Source of the DNA: Roseiarcus sp963824475
GTDB taxonomy: Bacteria; Pseudomonadota; Alphaproteobacteria; Rhizobiales; Beijerinckiaceae
Direction: 5' to 3'
DNA length: 64,000 bases
Assembly: GCA_963824475.1 (NCBI GenBank)
Contig: CAWGPR010000004.1
Coordinates: 124,001-188,000, forward strand
A program made the translations under genes and the position numbers. Positions 7,213 through 16,188 of the stretch are shown piece by piece (position 1 is the stretch's first letter; every line of letters starts with the position of its first letter). Under the pieces are notes generated by a model, which did no database searches, was not told the origin of the DNA, and worked only from the letters and a program-made list of their open reading frames with translations.

Positions 7213-8454
7213 ATGTCTCTCGACCTCTCCCGGTTTGATCGCGAACTCCTGGGCGGCGCATATGGCGCGGGCGCGGCCTTCGCCATGCGGCTGCTTGTGC
7301 GCTTCGCCGAAGCGGTCGACGCTCGCTCCCTCATCGACATCGAGGGCGCGCACGTGGACGGCTGTCTCTATCACGGGCGCGCGAGCCTCGATTTCGTCGA
7401 ACGGATGATCGACCTTGGCGGGAAGGTCCGCGTGCCGACGACCCTCAACGTCGGCTCGGTCGACCTGATCCATCCGGAGCTCTTTCGCGGGACGAAGGAG
7501 GATGCAGAGAACGGGGCCCGCCTCATGCGCGCGCATGTCGAGCTCGGCTGCGCGCCGACTTTCACCTGCGCCCCCTATCAGAGCGCCTCACGCCCGCGCT
7601 TCGGGGCGCAAATCGCGTGGGGAGAATCGAACGCGATCGCCTTCGCCAATTCGGTGATCGGCGCGCGCACCAATCGCTATGGCGATTTTATTGACCTCTG
7701 CTGCGCTATGACCGGCCGCGCCCCTGCATACGGACTGCACTTGACGCAAAATCGGGCCGCGCGGGCGGTGGTCGAGATCGTCTCCATCCCGAGGGATTGG
7801 GATCTCGAGCGCCTCGCGGTCGCGGTCGGCCACACGATCGGGCGCCGCTGTGGTGGTCTCGTTCCGGCGATCGTCGGCCTGCCCCCCGGCATCAGCGAGG
7901 ACGATTTGAAGGCGCTAGGCGCCGCCGCCGCTTCATCAGGCGCGGTGGGGCTGTTCCACGTCGTAGGCGTCACGCCCGAAGCGCCGGCCCTTGAGACCGC
8001 CTGCGGCGGCCTCAAGCCGGAGCTTCTCCTGCAGCTCATGGCCGAAGATTTGCGCGCCGCGGCGCGCTCGCTCTCCAGCGTCGCCGATGGCGCACGCTTA
8101 AGCGCGGTCTCGCTCGGCACGCCGCATTTTTCGCTCGCCGAATTCGCCCGCCTCATGCCGCTCCTCGATGGCGAGCGCCCGCTCGTCGACATCTTTGTCA
8201 ACTGCAGCCGGGCGACACTGGATGAAGTCCGCAAGCGCGGCTGGGAAGAGCCGCTCAGGGCCGCGCGGGTGACGCTGGTCGCCGACACCTGCGTCTATGT
8301 CAGCGCGCTGATGAAAGCCGACGCAGGAACAGTCATGACCAATTCCGGCAAATGCGCCTACTACGCGCCGGGCAACCTTGGGGTCGAGGTCGCGTATGGG
8401 TCGCTCGCTGAATGCGTCGCCTCGGCGCGCGCCGGCAAGGTGGTGCGGCTATGA
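7213..8454 (+). CDS. Aconitase X catalytic (large) subunit, DUF521
   Basis: AcnX family hydro-lyase, large subunit, 413 residues. Characterised bacterial AcnX enzymes dehydrate cis-3-hydroxy-L-proline; archaeal relatives dehydrate mevalonate 5-phosphate. The former is more likely here, by family knowledge only. Seen motifs are IEGAHVDGCLYHG near residue 42, VPTTLNVGSVD, GAQIAWGESNAIAFANSVIGARTNRYGDF (conserved core), and the C-terminal TNSGKCAYYAPG. The small subunit begins within its stop codon, which is the two-polypeptide arrangement. No proline-catabolic or racemase gene is adjacent, so the substrate stays open. Confidence 0.88.
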   Translation: MSLDLSRFDRELLGGAYGAGAAFAMRLLVRFAEAVDARSLIDIEGAHVDGCLYHGRASLDFVERMIDLGGKVRVPTTLNVGSVDLIHPELFRGTKEDAENGARLMRAHVELGCAPTFTCAPYQSASRPRFGAQIAWGESNAIAFANSVIGARTNRYGDFIDLCCAMTGRAPAYGLHLTQNRAARAVVEIVSIPRDWDLERLAVAVGHTIGRRCGGLVPAIVGLPPGISEDDLKALGAAAASSGAVGLFHVVGVTPEAPALETACGGLKPELLLQLMAEDLRAAARSLSSVADGARLSAVSLGTPHFSLAEFARLMPLLDGERPLVDIFVNCSRATLDEVRKRGWEEPLRAARVTLVADTCVYVSALMKADAGTVMTNSGKCAYYAPGNLGVEVAYGSLAECVASARAGKVVRL

Positions 8455-8882
8455 GCGGGCGCGCGTTCGAGGCCGTCACGCTCGTTCCCGGCGCCGCGTC
8501 CGGGCCGATGCTGCGGCTCGACGAGCCGCTCAGCTTCTGGGGCGGGCTCGATCCGACGACAGGAACGATCATCGATCGCTGGCATCCGCAGCGGGGCGCG
8601 AGCGTGGCGGGCCGCATGCTGATGATGCCGGGCGGGCGCGGCTCGAGCTCGGGCAGCGCCACGCTTGCCGAGGCCCTCCGGCTCGGCAATGGGCCGGCGG
8701 CGATCCTGATGCTGGAGCGCGACGCGATCGTCGTCGTCGGCGCCATGGTCGCTGCCGAGCTCTACGGACTTGCGTGTCCGGTCGCGCTGGCGAACCGGCG
8801 AGACTGGGAGGCGCTGGCGGCCGCCGCCAGCCTTGCCCTTGAGGCCGGCCCGAATGGCGCCGCGATCAGCGTCGACCTTTGA
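8451..8882 (+). CDS. Aconitase X swivel (small) subunit, DUF126
   Basis: Small subunit of AcnX, 143 residues, supplying the swivelling domain that closes over the active site. The start at 8451 overlaps the large-subunit stop as ATGA. The GGRGSSSGS motif near the middle is the conserved loop of this domain, preceded by GGLDPTTGTIIDR. The C-terminus (GAAISVDL) overlaps the convergent helicase gene by 17 bases. Full activity needs both subunits. Confidence 0.88.
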   Translation: MSGRAFEAVTLVPGAASGPMLRLDEPLSFWGGLDPTTGTIIDRWHPQRGASVAGRMLMMPGGRGSSSGSATLAEALRLGNGPAAILMLERDAIVVVGAMVAAELYGLACPVALANRRDWEALAAAASLALEAGPNGAAISVDL

Positions 8883-10188
8883 CCTCACGCCCGAGGCGCG
8901 CGCCGCCCGGGTGAAAGCCGGGACGATGGCCCGGACGCGGCTCGCCGGCGATGTGCCTGCCGCCTCGCGCCTCTCGATGCGGCGCGTGATATGCGCGCTT
9001 CGGCTCAGGCGCTGCCACGCTCGCCGCCTTACGTAGGACCGGCGCTGGCTTCGGGCCGGCAGCGCCGCGGCGGTCGGTCTTGGGCAGAGTAAGCCGCGTC
9101 AGGCGCTCGATCGCCCGCAAGAGATCGCGTTCCTCCTGGTCGCAGAGCGAGATCGCCTGTCCCGCATTGCCCGCTCGCGCGGTGCGGCCGATGCGATGAA
9201 CATAGGCCTCGGCGACCTGCGGCAGTTCAAAATTGACGACATGGCTGACGCCGTCGATGTCGATGCCGCGCGCCGCTATGTCGGTCGCAACCAGCGCCCG
9301 CGTCTCGCCGGCGCGGAAGGCGGCCAGCGCACGCTCGCGCTGGCCCTGGCTCTTGTTGCCGTGAATGGCGGAAGCGTTGACGCCCGCCTCGTCGAGGGCG
9401 CGGGCGACGCGGTCGGCGCCATGCTTGGTGCGGGTGAAGACGATGACGCGCGTGAGCTCGGAATCGTTGAACAATTCGACCAGCAGGTCGCGTTTCTTCG
9501 CCGCTTCGACAAGGACGACGCTGTGCTCGACGCGGTCGGCGGTCTTGGCGGCGGGCGTCACCGAGACCTCGATCGGATCGTGCAGCAACTCGCCGGCGAG
9601 CGCGCGAATGTCGGTCGGCATCGTGGCGGAGAAGAACAGGTTCTGCCGCCGCTTGGGCAATTCCCGGACGATGCGGCGGATTGGTTTGACAAAGCCGAGG
9701 TCGAGCATCTGATCGACCTCGTCGAGCACCAGAAACTCGACCGCACCGAGACGCGCGACGCCGGCGTCGAGATGATCGAGGAGGCGGCCGGGTGTCGCGA
9801 CCAGCACGTCGAGGCCCGCCTGAAGCGCGCGAATCTGAGCGCCATGCGGCACGCCGCCAAAGACGACCGCGATCTTGAACCCGAGCCCGTCCGAAAGGTC
9901 GCGGAAGCTTTGGGCGATCTGGCTCGCGAGTTCGCGCGTCGGGCTCAGCACGAGGACGCGCGCGCCGCCTCTCGGCGCCGGGCGCCGGTCGATCGCGAGC
10001 CGGTTAAGGATCGGCAGCGCGAAGGCCGCTGTCTTGCCAGTGCCGGTCTGAGCGATGCCGATGAGATCCCGGCCCTTCATCAGCGGCGGGATTGCCTGGA
10101 CCTGAATCGGGGTCGGACGCGCATAGCCAAGCTTAGCCACCGCTGTACTAAGGGGCGCGGCGAGGCCGAACCCGTGAAAATTATCCAA
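8866..10188 (-). CDS. DEAD-box RNA helicase, RhlE-like
   Basis: ATP-dependent RNA helicase, 440 residues, cytoplasmic; RhlE-type proteins act in ribosome maturation and RNA decay. Motifs in order are FGLAAPL (Q-motif region, PTPIQVQAIP), AQTGTGKT, PTRELASQIA, TPGRLLDHL, motif II, SATMP, VIVFTRTKHGADRVA, ATDIAARGIDID and HRIGRTARAG. Motif II reads LDEVDQMLDLGF, so it is DEVD rather than DEAD. The two acidic residues needed for Mg-ATP are kept. After the core comes a basic tail of about 65 residues (KPAPVLRK..., GREVKGRR) typical for RNA contact. The upstream 318-base gap gives room for regulation. Confidence 0.92.
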   Translation of the reverse strand: MDNFHGFGLAAPLSTAVAKLGYARPTPIQVQAIPPLMKGRDLIGIAQTGTGKTAAFALPILNRLAIDRRPAPRGGARVLVLSPTRELASQIAQSFRDLSDGLGFKIAVVFGGVPHGAQIRALQAGLDVLVATPGRLLDHLDAGVARLGAVEFLVLDEVDQMLDLGFVKPIRRIVRELPKRRQNLFFSATMPTDIRALAGELLHDPIEVSVTPAAKTADRVEHSVVLVEAAKKRDLLVELFNDSELTRVIVFTRTKHGADRVARALDEAGVNASAIHGNKSQGQRERALAAFRAGETRALVATDIAARGIDIDGVSHVVNFELPQVAEAYVHRIGRTARAGNAGQAISLCDQEERDLLRAIERLTRLTLPKTDRRGAAGPKPAPVLRKAASVAAPEPKRAYHAPHREARGGRHIAGEPRPGHRPGFHPGGARLGREVKGRR

Positions 10189-10506
10189 GGTGAAAGTCTT
10201 TCAATATGCCGCGGCGGCGCGAGACGCGCCTATAGCGGCTGGGGGTTTAGGGAACGCCCCGCGTGTCCGGACGTCGAATGGAGATTAAAGGGCGTACGGC
10301 AGGCGGACTGAAAAGCCCTTCACGCGGCCGCAGCGCCAATCGCCGCACGGCGGCGGCTTGACTTGCATGTGGACTGCGGGAACCGCAAAGTCAAGGACGC
10401 CGTCGCCGCGGCGCGCCTCACCGCCGTCGCCGGGCGGCCGCGCCGCCGATTGACCGCGCCTCTCGCCAATGCGAGGAACCGCCGTCGAAACCATTCGAGA
10501 GGGGCG
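10189..10506. other. Divergent intergenic region
   Basis: This spacer separates two divergent genes, the DEAD-box helicase and the PfkB kinase, so it must hold both promoters. It contains some short GC-rich dyads but no convincing -35/-10 pair, RNA gene or open frame with a recognisable product. GAGAGGGG just before 10507 is the ribosome-binding site of the kinase. Confidence 0.4.
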
Positions 10507-11505
10507 ATGAGCGCGACGGTCGAGGTCTTGGGGCTGGGCAATTCGCTCGTCGACCTTCTTGCGTATGCGGACGACGATTATCTCAGCGCCCAGGAGATGC
10601 TGAAGGGCGCGATGAACCTCATCGACGAGGACCGCGCCGAAGCGCTCTACGCCGCCCGTGTCGATCCGCGCGTGATCTCCGGCGGGTCAGCCGCCAACAC
10701 CATCGTCGGCGTCGCCTCGTTCGGCGTCTCCGCCGCCTATATCGGCAAGGTGAAGCGCGATCCGCTGGGCGCGACCTTCGCCGATGACATCCGCTCGACC
10801 GGGGTCGCCTTCTCGACCTCGCCCGCCGAGCACGGGCCGGCTACCGGGCGCTGTTTCATCTATGTGACGCCCGACGGCGAGCGGACGATGAACACCTACC
10901 TCGGCGCGAGCTCGTATCTCGCGCCCCCGGACGTCGACGAGGCCTTGGTCAGTTCGGCGAAGGTCGTCTATCTCGAGGGTTACATGTGGGACCGCCCGGC
11001 GGCCAAGGAGGCGTTCCAGAAGGCCGGAGAGATCGCCCGCGCCGCGAACCGCCGGGTGGCGCTCACTCTCTCGGATTCGTTCTGCGTCGACCGGTTCCGC
11101 GGCGAATTCATCAATCTCATGCGCTCGCGAACCGTCGATACGGTCTTCGCCAACACCGACGAGATCCTGTCGCTGTACGAGACGCCGCATTTCGACGAAG
11201 CGCTCGATAGCCTGCGCGCGGAGGGCGTGCTCGGCGTTGTCACCCGCTCGGAAAAAGGCTGCATCATTATCAAGGGCGATGAGACCTGGGAGGTTCCTGC
11301 CTTTCCAATCGCCGAACTCATCGACACCACGGGCGCTGGCGACATGTTCGCCGCCGGCTTCCTCGCTGGCCTCGCGCGTGGGCGGGACCCGACTGCCTGC
11401 GGACGGCTCGGCGTGCTGGCGGCGGCCGAAATCATTCAGCACCTCGGCGCGCGGCCCAGCGTGTCATTGGCTGAACTGGGGCGGCAGAACGGGTTGACGG
11501 TCTGA
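10507..11505 (+). CDS. PfkB family carbohydrate/nucleoside kinase (adenosine kinase-like)
   Basis: Ribokinase-superfamily kinase of 332 residues, the length of adenosine/sugar kinases. The N-terminal GLGNSLVDLLAYADD and the GGSAANTIVGVASFG loop match the substrate-binding half. DTTGAGDMFAAGFLAGL near the C-terminus is the PfkB signature with the catalytic aspartate and anion hole. ATG 10507 follows GAGAGGGG; upstream in-frame codons are low-complexity. Hyphomicrobiales homologues are usually labelled adenosine kinase, but substrate is inferred. It stands alone. Confidence 0.88.
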   Translation: MSATVEVLGLGNSLVDLLAYADDDYLSAQEMLKGAMNLIDEDRAEALYAARVDPRVISGGSAANTIVGVASFGVSAAYIGKVKRDPLGATFADDIRSTGVAFSTSPAEHGPATGRCFIYVTPDGERTMNTYLGASSYLAPPDVDEALVSSAKVVYLEGYMWDRPAAKEAFQKAGEIARAANRRVALTLSDSFCVDRFRGEFINLMRSRTVDTVFANTDEILSLYETPHFDEALDSLRAEGVLGVVTRSEKGCIIIKGDETWEVPAFPIAELIDTTGAGDMFAAGFLAGLARGRDPTACGRLGVLAAAEIIQHLGARPSVSLAELGRQNGLTV

Positions 11506-11550
11506 CGGTTTGTCTCTTGGTCGGCGGCGCAAAGCTCGCGCCCCCGTCGA

Positions 11551-12159
11551 TCAAGCGCCGACCTCGCGGTTGCCCTTGGTCTCGAGGAGATGGCGCTTGA
11601 AATCGGCCATCGAGGCGAACTTGAACGTTCCTTCGCTCGTTTCGGCCTCGATCGAGCCGTCGGCGAAAATCTTGTAGTTGGCCCCGGCCGACGAATAGCT
11701 GCCTATCAGGCTCGGCGGCGCCTGTGGCCCCTCTGGCGTCTCCATGACGGTGTCGATCGCCTCGAGCGAGGGAAGGTGGCCGGTGCGATTGATGTTGATT
11801 GGGCTCTCGTCCTCGGCGGGCGCTTCGTCCACCCTTTCCGGCGCCTCGGCTTCGATCGCGGGGGGCGCGGTGGAAATCTCCTCGGCCGGCGCAGTTTCGT
11901 TCGAGGGCGTCATCTCCAAGGGCACGGGCCCAGCGGATTGCCGTAGGAGCTTCGCCAGCGCGTCGATCCGCCGGATCATAACCGCGATGGCGAATGTCAG
12001 CACCGCGGCGCAAGCGGCAACCGCTCCCGCCAGCGCATACAAAACGCCGATGCCGGTCGGCAACAGGTCGACGCTCTGATAGCCGCTCGCCAGGGCGCCA
12101 ATCAGCAAGATGAGGCTCAGGACGAAGATCAGGATCGCCATCAGGCCGTCAATGCCCAC
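11551..12159 (-). CDS. Hypothetical membrane-anchored protein
   Basis: I do not recognise a named family. The 202-residue protein begins with two hydrophobic helices (MAILIFVLSLILLIGALASG and a second around residues 40-62). A short basic stretch (IRRIDALAKLLRQ) and an acidic, proline-rich linker follow. A small C-terminal domain, YKIFADGSIEAETSEGTFKF then FKRHL, follows the linker. That pattern suggests a cytoplasmic beta-rich module held at the membrane. It runs in the same direction as yggS upstream, separated by about 70 bases, so they may share a transcript. Confidence 0.6.
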   Translation of the reverse strand: MGIDGLMAILIFVLSLILLIGALASGYQSVDLLPTGIGVLYALAGAVAACAAVLTFAIAVMIRRIDALAKLLRQSAGPVPLEMTPSNETAPAEEISTAPPAIEAEAPERVDEAPAEDESPININRTGHLPSLEAIDTVMETPEGPQAPPSLIGSYSSAGANYKIFADGSIEAETSEGTFKFASMADFKRHLLETKGNREVGA

Positions 12160-12228
12160 ATTGTTGTCGGAATCTCAACAGGTCCGCGGCGTATGTCGGA
12201 AGTGAGCATAAATTGGCTGATTGGCCTT

Positions 12229-12945
12229 TCAACAGCGTGAATCGCGCGCCCCGAAGATCGCCGAACCGACGCGCACATACGTTGCGCCGAGTTGCACCGC
12301 AAGCGGCCAGTCCGCGCTCATGCCCATCGAACGCTCGCTGAGCCCATTGCGTTCCGCGACGACGCCAAGCAGGGCGAAATGCGGTGAGACCGGCTCGTCT
12401 GCCGGCGGAATGGCCATCAGTCCCTCGATCGTCAATCCATAGGTCTGGCGGCAGAGCGCGATGAAGGCGTCGGCGTCCTCGGGAAGGACGCCCGCCTTCT
12501 GTGGTTCGCCCCCGGTGTTGACCTCGATAAGCAGGCGCGGGCGCTTGCCGAGGCGATCGATTTCACGCGCCAGCGCCGCCGCGATTTTTTCCCGGTCGAC
12601 CGTCTCGATCACCTCGAACGCCTCGACAGCCTCGCGCGCCTTATTGCTTTGCAACGGCCCGATCAGATGAAGCTCGATCGTCCTCCCGAGCGCTGCGGCG
12701 CGCGCCCGCAGGTCCCGCCATTTGGGGATCGCCTCCTGCACGCGGTTTTCGCCGAAGCGGGTCTGGCCGGCGATCGCGATCGTGGGCCAGACCTCGTCGG
12801 CCGAGAAGGTTTTGGAGACGGCGACGAGCTTGACCGATTCCGGCGCCCGGCCGCAATCGCGCGCCCGTCGCGCGATCTGTTCTCGCAGCGCAAGCAGCCG
12901 AGCCACCGCGTCTTGCGCGTCATCTGGCTTGGGCGCGTCGGCCAA
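12229..12945 (-). CDS. yggS: YggS family pyridoxal phosphate homeostasis protein
   Basis: PLP-binding protein (COG0325) that buffers pyridoxal phosphate and affects amino-acid pools; it is a single-domain alanine-racemase-fold protein without known catalysis. Seen motifs are VKLVAVSKTF with the PLP lysine, RFGENRVQEA, HLIGPLQSNK, IEVNTGGEPQKAG, GLMAIPP and the C-terminal LGATYVRVGSAIFG. I place the start at TTG 12945 because GGAG lies seven bases upstream and the protein then has 238 residues, near the usual 220-235. An ATG at 13029 would add 28 atypical residues. Confidence 0.92.
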   Translation of the reverse strand: MADAPKPDDAQDAVARLLALREQIARRARDCGRAPESVKLVAVSKTFSADEVWPTIAIAGQTRFGENRVQEAIPKWRDLRARAAALGRTIELHLIGPLQSNKAREAVEAFEVIETVDREKIAAALAREIDRLGKRPRLLIEVNTGGEPQKAGVLPEDADAFIALCRQTYGLTIEGLMAIPPADEPVSPHFALLGVVAERNGLSERSMGMSADWPLAVQLGATYVRVGSAIFGARDSRC

Positions 12946-13141
12946 GGTTATTCTCCATACAGTCCTGGCTGCGCCACACAGCGGTGATCGCCGCCGACCA
13001 TTGTGCGCCGAAGAGAAATGCGAATTCAATCATCGCCTGCCTCGTCACAACCGTAGGTGAGCGGAGCTCCAGCGGGCCCCTTGCCTTTTGCCTGAAGCCC
13101 GCGCATGAGGGCCCGACCTTCCCTCATCCATAACGGCTTCC

Positions 13142-14239
13142 ATGGGCTTCAAATGCGGCATCGTCGGCCTGCCGAACGTCGGCAAGTCGACGCTTTTCAA
13201 CGCGCTGACGCAAACCGCCGCCGCGCAAGCGGCGAACTACCCCTTCTGCACCATCGAACCCAATGTCGGCGACGTTGCGGTGCCGGACCCGCGTCTGGCG
13301 ATCCTGGCGAAAATCGCCAGCTCCAAGGAGATCATCCCGACCCGGCTGTCGTTCGTCGACATTGCCGGGCTCGTTCGCGGCGCCTCAAAGGGCGAAGGGC
13401 TGGGAAACCAGTTTCTCGCCAATATTCGCGAATGCGACGCGATCGCCCACGTCGTCCGTTGTTTCGAGGACAGCGACGTCACCCATGTTGAAGGCCGCAC
13501 CGACCCCTTGTCCGACATCGCCACCATCGAAACCGAACTGATGCTCGCCGATCTCGAAAGCCTCGAGCGGCGCATCGCGCAAATGGAGAAGAAGGCCAAG
13601 GGCGGGGACAAGGAGGCCAAGGAACTGTTGGCGCTCGCCGAACGGAGTTTGGCTGAGCTCAAAGAGGGACGCCCGGCGCGCGCCGCCGGGGTTGGCCGCG
13701 ACGAGCGGCGTCTCTTCCAGTCGCTCGGCCTCCTCTCGTCGAAGCCGGTTCTCTATGTCTGCAATGTCGACGAAGGGTCGGCTGACCGAGGCAACGCCTA
13801 TTCCGATATGGTCAAGGAACAAGCCGCCAAGGAAGGCGCCGCCGCGGTCGTCGTTTCGGCGAAGATCGAGAGCGAGATCGCTCTGCTCCCTCAGGCCGAC
13901 CAGGACGCCTATCTCGAGGCGATCGGGTTGACTGAGCCGGGTCTCAACCGGGTCATTCGCGCCGGCTACGGGCTCTTGCATCTCGTCACCTTCTTCACCG
14001 TGGGGCCGAAGGAGGCGCGCGCGTGGACGATCGAGCAGGGGACCAGGGCCCCGCAGGCGGCCGGCGCCATCCACACCGATTTCGAAAAAGGCTTCATCCG
14101 GGCCGAAACCATCGCCTATGACGACTATGTCGCCTATGGCGGCGAAGCGGGCGCGCGCGAGGCCGGCAAGTTCCGGCTCGAAGGCAAGGACTATGTGGTC
14201 GCCGACGGCGACGTCATGCACTTCCGCTTCGCCAATTGA
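13142..14239 (+). CDS. ychF: Ribosome-associated ATPase YchF/OLA1
   Basis: Obg-like P-loop NTPase that prefers ATP, binds ribosomes and affects translation and stress responses. The product has 365 residues, normal length. The G1 motif GLPNVGKST is at residues 9-17, the G3 region DIAGLVRGASKGEGLGNQFL follows, and the NKxD-type position is replaced by CNVDEG as in other YchF proteins, which explains the loss of GTP specificity. The C-terminal TGS-like domain contains TFFTVGPKEARAWTI and DYVAYGG. Two MaoC-type genes follow closely in the same direction, a common neighbourhood in Rhizobiales. Confidence 0.96.
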   Translation: MGFKCGIVGLPNVGKSTLFNALTQTAAAQAANYPFCTIEPNVGDVAVPDPRLAILAKIASSKEIIPTRLSFVDIAGLVRGASKGEGLGNQFLANIRECDAIAHVVRCFEDSDVTHVEGRTDPLSDIATIETELMLADLESLERRIAQMEKKAKGGDKEAKELLALAERSLAELKEGRPARAAGVGRDERRLFQSLGLLSSKPVLYVCNVDEGSADRGNAYSDMVKEQAAKEGAAAVVVSAKIESEIALLPQADQDAYLEAIGLTEPGLNRVIRAGYGLLHLVTFFTVGPKEARAWTIEQGTRAPQAAGAIHTDFEKGFIRAETIAYDDYVAYGGEAGAREAGKFRLEGKDYVVADGDVMHFRFAN

Positions 14240-14245
14240 AACCCC

Positions 14246-14707
14246 ATGCCGGACGCGCTCTATTTCGAAGACTTCCCGCCCGGCGAGGTGGTCGAATATG
14301 GCGCGATTGATGTCTCGGCCGACGAGATCATCGCGTTCGCCCGCGAGTTCGATCCCCAGGCCTTCCATACCGATGGGGAGGCGGCGCGGGCCGCGACGGG
14401 CGGCCTCATCGCCTCGGGATGGCACACGTGCGCGCTGCTGCTCAGGATGAATTGCGACGAGTTCCTCATGCGCACGGCGATCCTCGATGAGGCGGGTGTC
14501 GAAGAAGTCCGGTGGCAGCGGCCGGTCAGACCGGGTGACCGGCTGCATGTGCGCCGCCACACGCTCGCCGAGCGCGCTCGTGAGGGCCGGCTGGGTGAAG
14601 GCGAGGTTGAGTTTCTCTACGAGGTTGTCAATCAGGACGGCGTGGTCGCCATGACGCAGCGCAGCCTGCTTAAGCTCAAGCAGCGTTCACAGCCCATCGG
14701 GAAGTAA
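14246..14707 (+). CDS. MaoC-like hotdog dehydratase
   Basis: Hotdog-fold MaoC/R-hydratase-like protein of 153 residues. It keeps the D-x4-H catalytic pair in FAREFDPQAFHTD (aspartate and histidine of the hydratase motif), so it is likely active on an acyl-CoA-type or related substrate. The start lies six bases after ychF stops, so it is in the same transcript. The next gene is a paralogue of the same length; the two probably form a heteromeric hotdog pair. Substrate unknown. Confidence 0.85.
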   Translation: MPDALYFEDFPPGEVVEYGAIDVSADEIIAFAREFDPQAFHTDGEAARAATGGLIASGWHTCALLLRMNCDEFLMRTAILDEAGVEEVRWQRPVRPGDRLHVRRHTLAERAREGRLGEGEVEFLYEVVNQDGVVAMTQRSLLKLKQRSQPIGK

Positions 14708-14715
14708 CCGAACTC

Positions 14716-15177
14716 ATGTTCTACGAGGACTTTCGCGTCGGTCAGTCGGCCACCCTCGGCGAGGCGACGTTCTCGCGCGAGGTGATCCTGGCCTATGGGC
14801 GGCGGTTCGACCCGCGCATTATCGCCCAGGCCGTTGAGAGTGGCGCGCCGCTCGCCGCCTCGGGGCTGCACGTGGCGGCTGCGGGAATGCGCCGACTGGT
14901 GGACATGCTCAGCTCTCTACGCGCCGCAATGGCCGAACGCGGCGAGATTCTTCCCGAGCTTGGCGTCTCGCCCGGCTTCGAAGGCATGCGATGGCCGCGC
15001 TCAGTGCATGAGGGCGACATTGTTTCCTATTCAATGGAGACGGTGTCGAAGCGCGAGACCTCGAAGCCGAAATGGGGTCTGATCGGCAACCATTTTCGCG
15101 GCGTCAATCAACGCGGAGAGGAGGTTTTGTTCTTTTCGAGCGTCGTTCTTGTCGCCCGGCGACCAAAAGATTTGTAG
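14716..15177 (+). CDS. MaoC-like protein lacking the catalytic histidine
   Basis: Paralogue of the preceding gene, also 153 residues, with the same opening (FYEDFRVGQ). At the catalytic position it reads YGRRFDPRIIAQ: the aspartate is kept but the histidine is replaced by alanine. Known two-subunit MaoC hydratases often carry one inactive subunit that forms part of the binding tunnel, so a structural partner role is a reasonable inference. The end (VVLVARRP) is normal. It ends the ychF operon. Confidence 0.82.
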   Translation: MFYEDFRVGQSATLGEATFSREVILAYGRRFDPRIIAQAVESGAPLAASGLHVAAAGMRRLVDMLSSLRAAMAERGEILPELGVSPGFEGMRWPRSVHEGDIVSYSMETVSKRETSKPKWGLIGNHFRGVNQRGEEVLFFSSVVLVARRPKDL

Positions 15178-15320
15178 TTTTCCCTTCGGCCTGGATTTCG
15201 CCAAAGCGCGGCCAGCTGACCCCGCCCCAACTAATTTTCCGATGCGCCGAGACGCGCCAAGCTCAGGAAAGTCTGCTAAAAGGCAGCCCGTCGCACCTTG
15301 TCGGTTCGAGGGGAGCTGCA

Positions 15321-16172
15321 ATGGCAATCAATCTTGTCAGTCTCGTGTCCCAGTTTCTTACTCCGCAAGTGGTCAGCAGCCTGGCGCGGGCCATCGGCGT
15401 CAATGAAGCGGTGGCGCAGAAGGTTGTCGCTGCGGCGGTTCCGGCCATCCTCGCTTCGCTCGGCACCGCGGCGGCCGCCCCCGGAGGCGCACAGAAGGTG
15501 TCCGACGCGATCTCCAATTCAGACCCGGATATCCTCACCAAGGTCGGCCAGGCGGCGTCGGGCGGCAACGCCCGGTTCCTCAACGACGGCGCCAATCTCC
15601 TGAGCGGCCTGCTCGGCGGCGGCGGTCTCTCGAGCCTGGTGGGCGCGCTCAGCCAGTATTCCGGCGCGCCGCATCCCGCGACGCAGACGCTGCTCGGCGC
15701 GGTGACGCATGCGGCGATCGGCACGATAGGCCAGCAGGACCCGTCAAACTGGTCGGACCCCTCGGCGATTCTTTCACTGCTCAACAGCCAGAAGGGCGCG
15801 ATCTCCGCCGCGCTTCCGCCTGAAGTCTCGAGAGCGCTCGGCGCCTCCGGGCTGCTGGCCAGTCTTGCCGGCGCGGCCACGGCCGCGACTCAGACCGCCA
15901 CATCCACCGTTTCGAGCGCCGCAAACGCTGCGAGCTCGACGGCCAGTTCCGCCGCGAGGACCGCCCAAACTGCTGCGTCGAGCGCGAGCAGCGGCTTCCC
16001 GATGTGGGCGATCATCCTCATCGTCATCGTGGTGCTGCTGGCGATCTGGTGGTTCATGACCCAGAATCAAAAGCCCGCGGAACCGGCGAAAACGGGCATG
16101 TTCGACGCGCCGGCCCCGATCGAATACGCATTGCAGGCGCTGCCTTCTCCGGCCGGCTTGATGAACGACTGA
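15321..16172 (+). CDS. DUF937 domain protein with C-terminal membrane anchor
   Basis: A 283-residue DUF937 (YidB-like) protein of unknown function. ATG 15321 follows GAGGGGAGC. The first 190 residues are helical and glycine/alanine-rich, with the family's SSLARAIGVNEAVAQKVVAAAVPAILASLG start and a LLSGLLGGGG loop. A serine/alanine-rich linker (TATSTVSSAANAASS) leads to one strong transmembrane helix (MWAIILIVIVVLLAIWWFM) and a short tail. The protein is therefore probably held in the inner membrane. The frameshifted hydrolase gene starts 17 bases downstream. Confidence 0.8.
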   Translation: MAINLVSLVSQFLTPQVVSSLARAIGVNEAVAQKVVAAAVPAILASLGTAAAAPGGAQKVSDAISNSDPDILTKVGQAASGGNARFLNDGANLLSGLLGGGGLSSLVGALSQYSGAPHPATQTLLGAVTHAAIGTIGQQDPSNWSDPSAILSLLNSQKGAISAALPPEVSRALGASGLLASLAGAATAATQTATSTVSSAANAASSTASSAARTAQTAASSASSGFPMWAIILIVIVVLLAIWWFMTQNQKPAEPAKTGMFDAPAPIEYALQALPSPAGLMND

Positions 16173-16188
16173 AAACAGCGTTCGGGTC

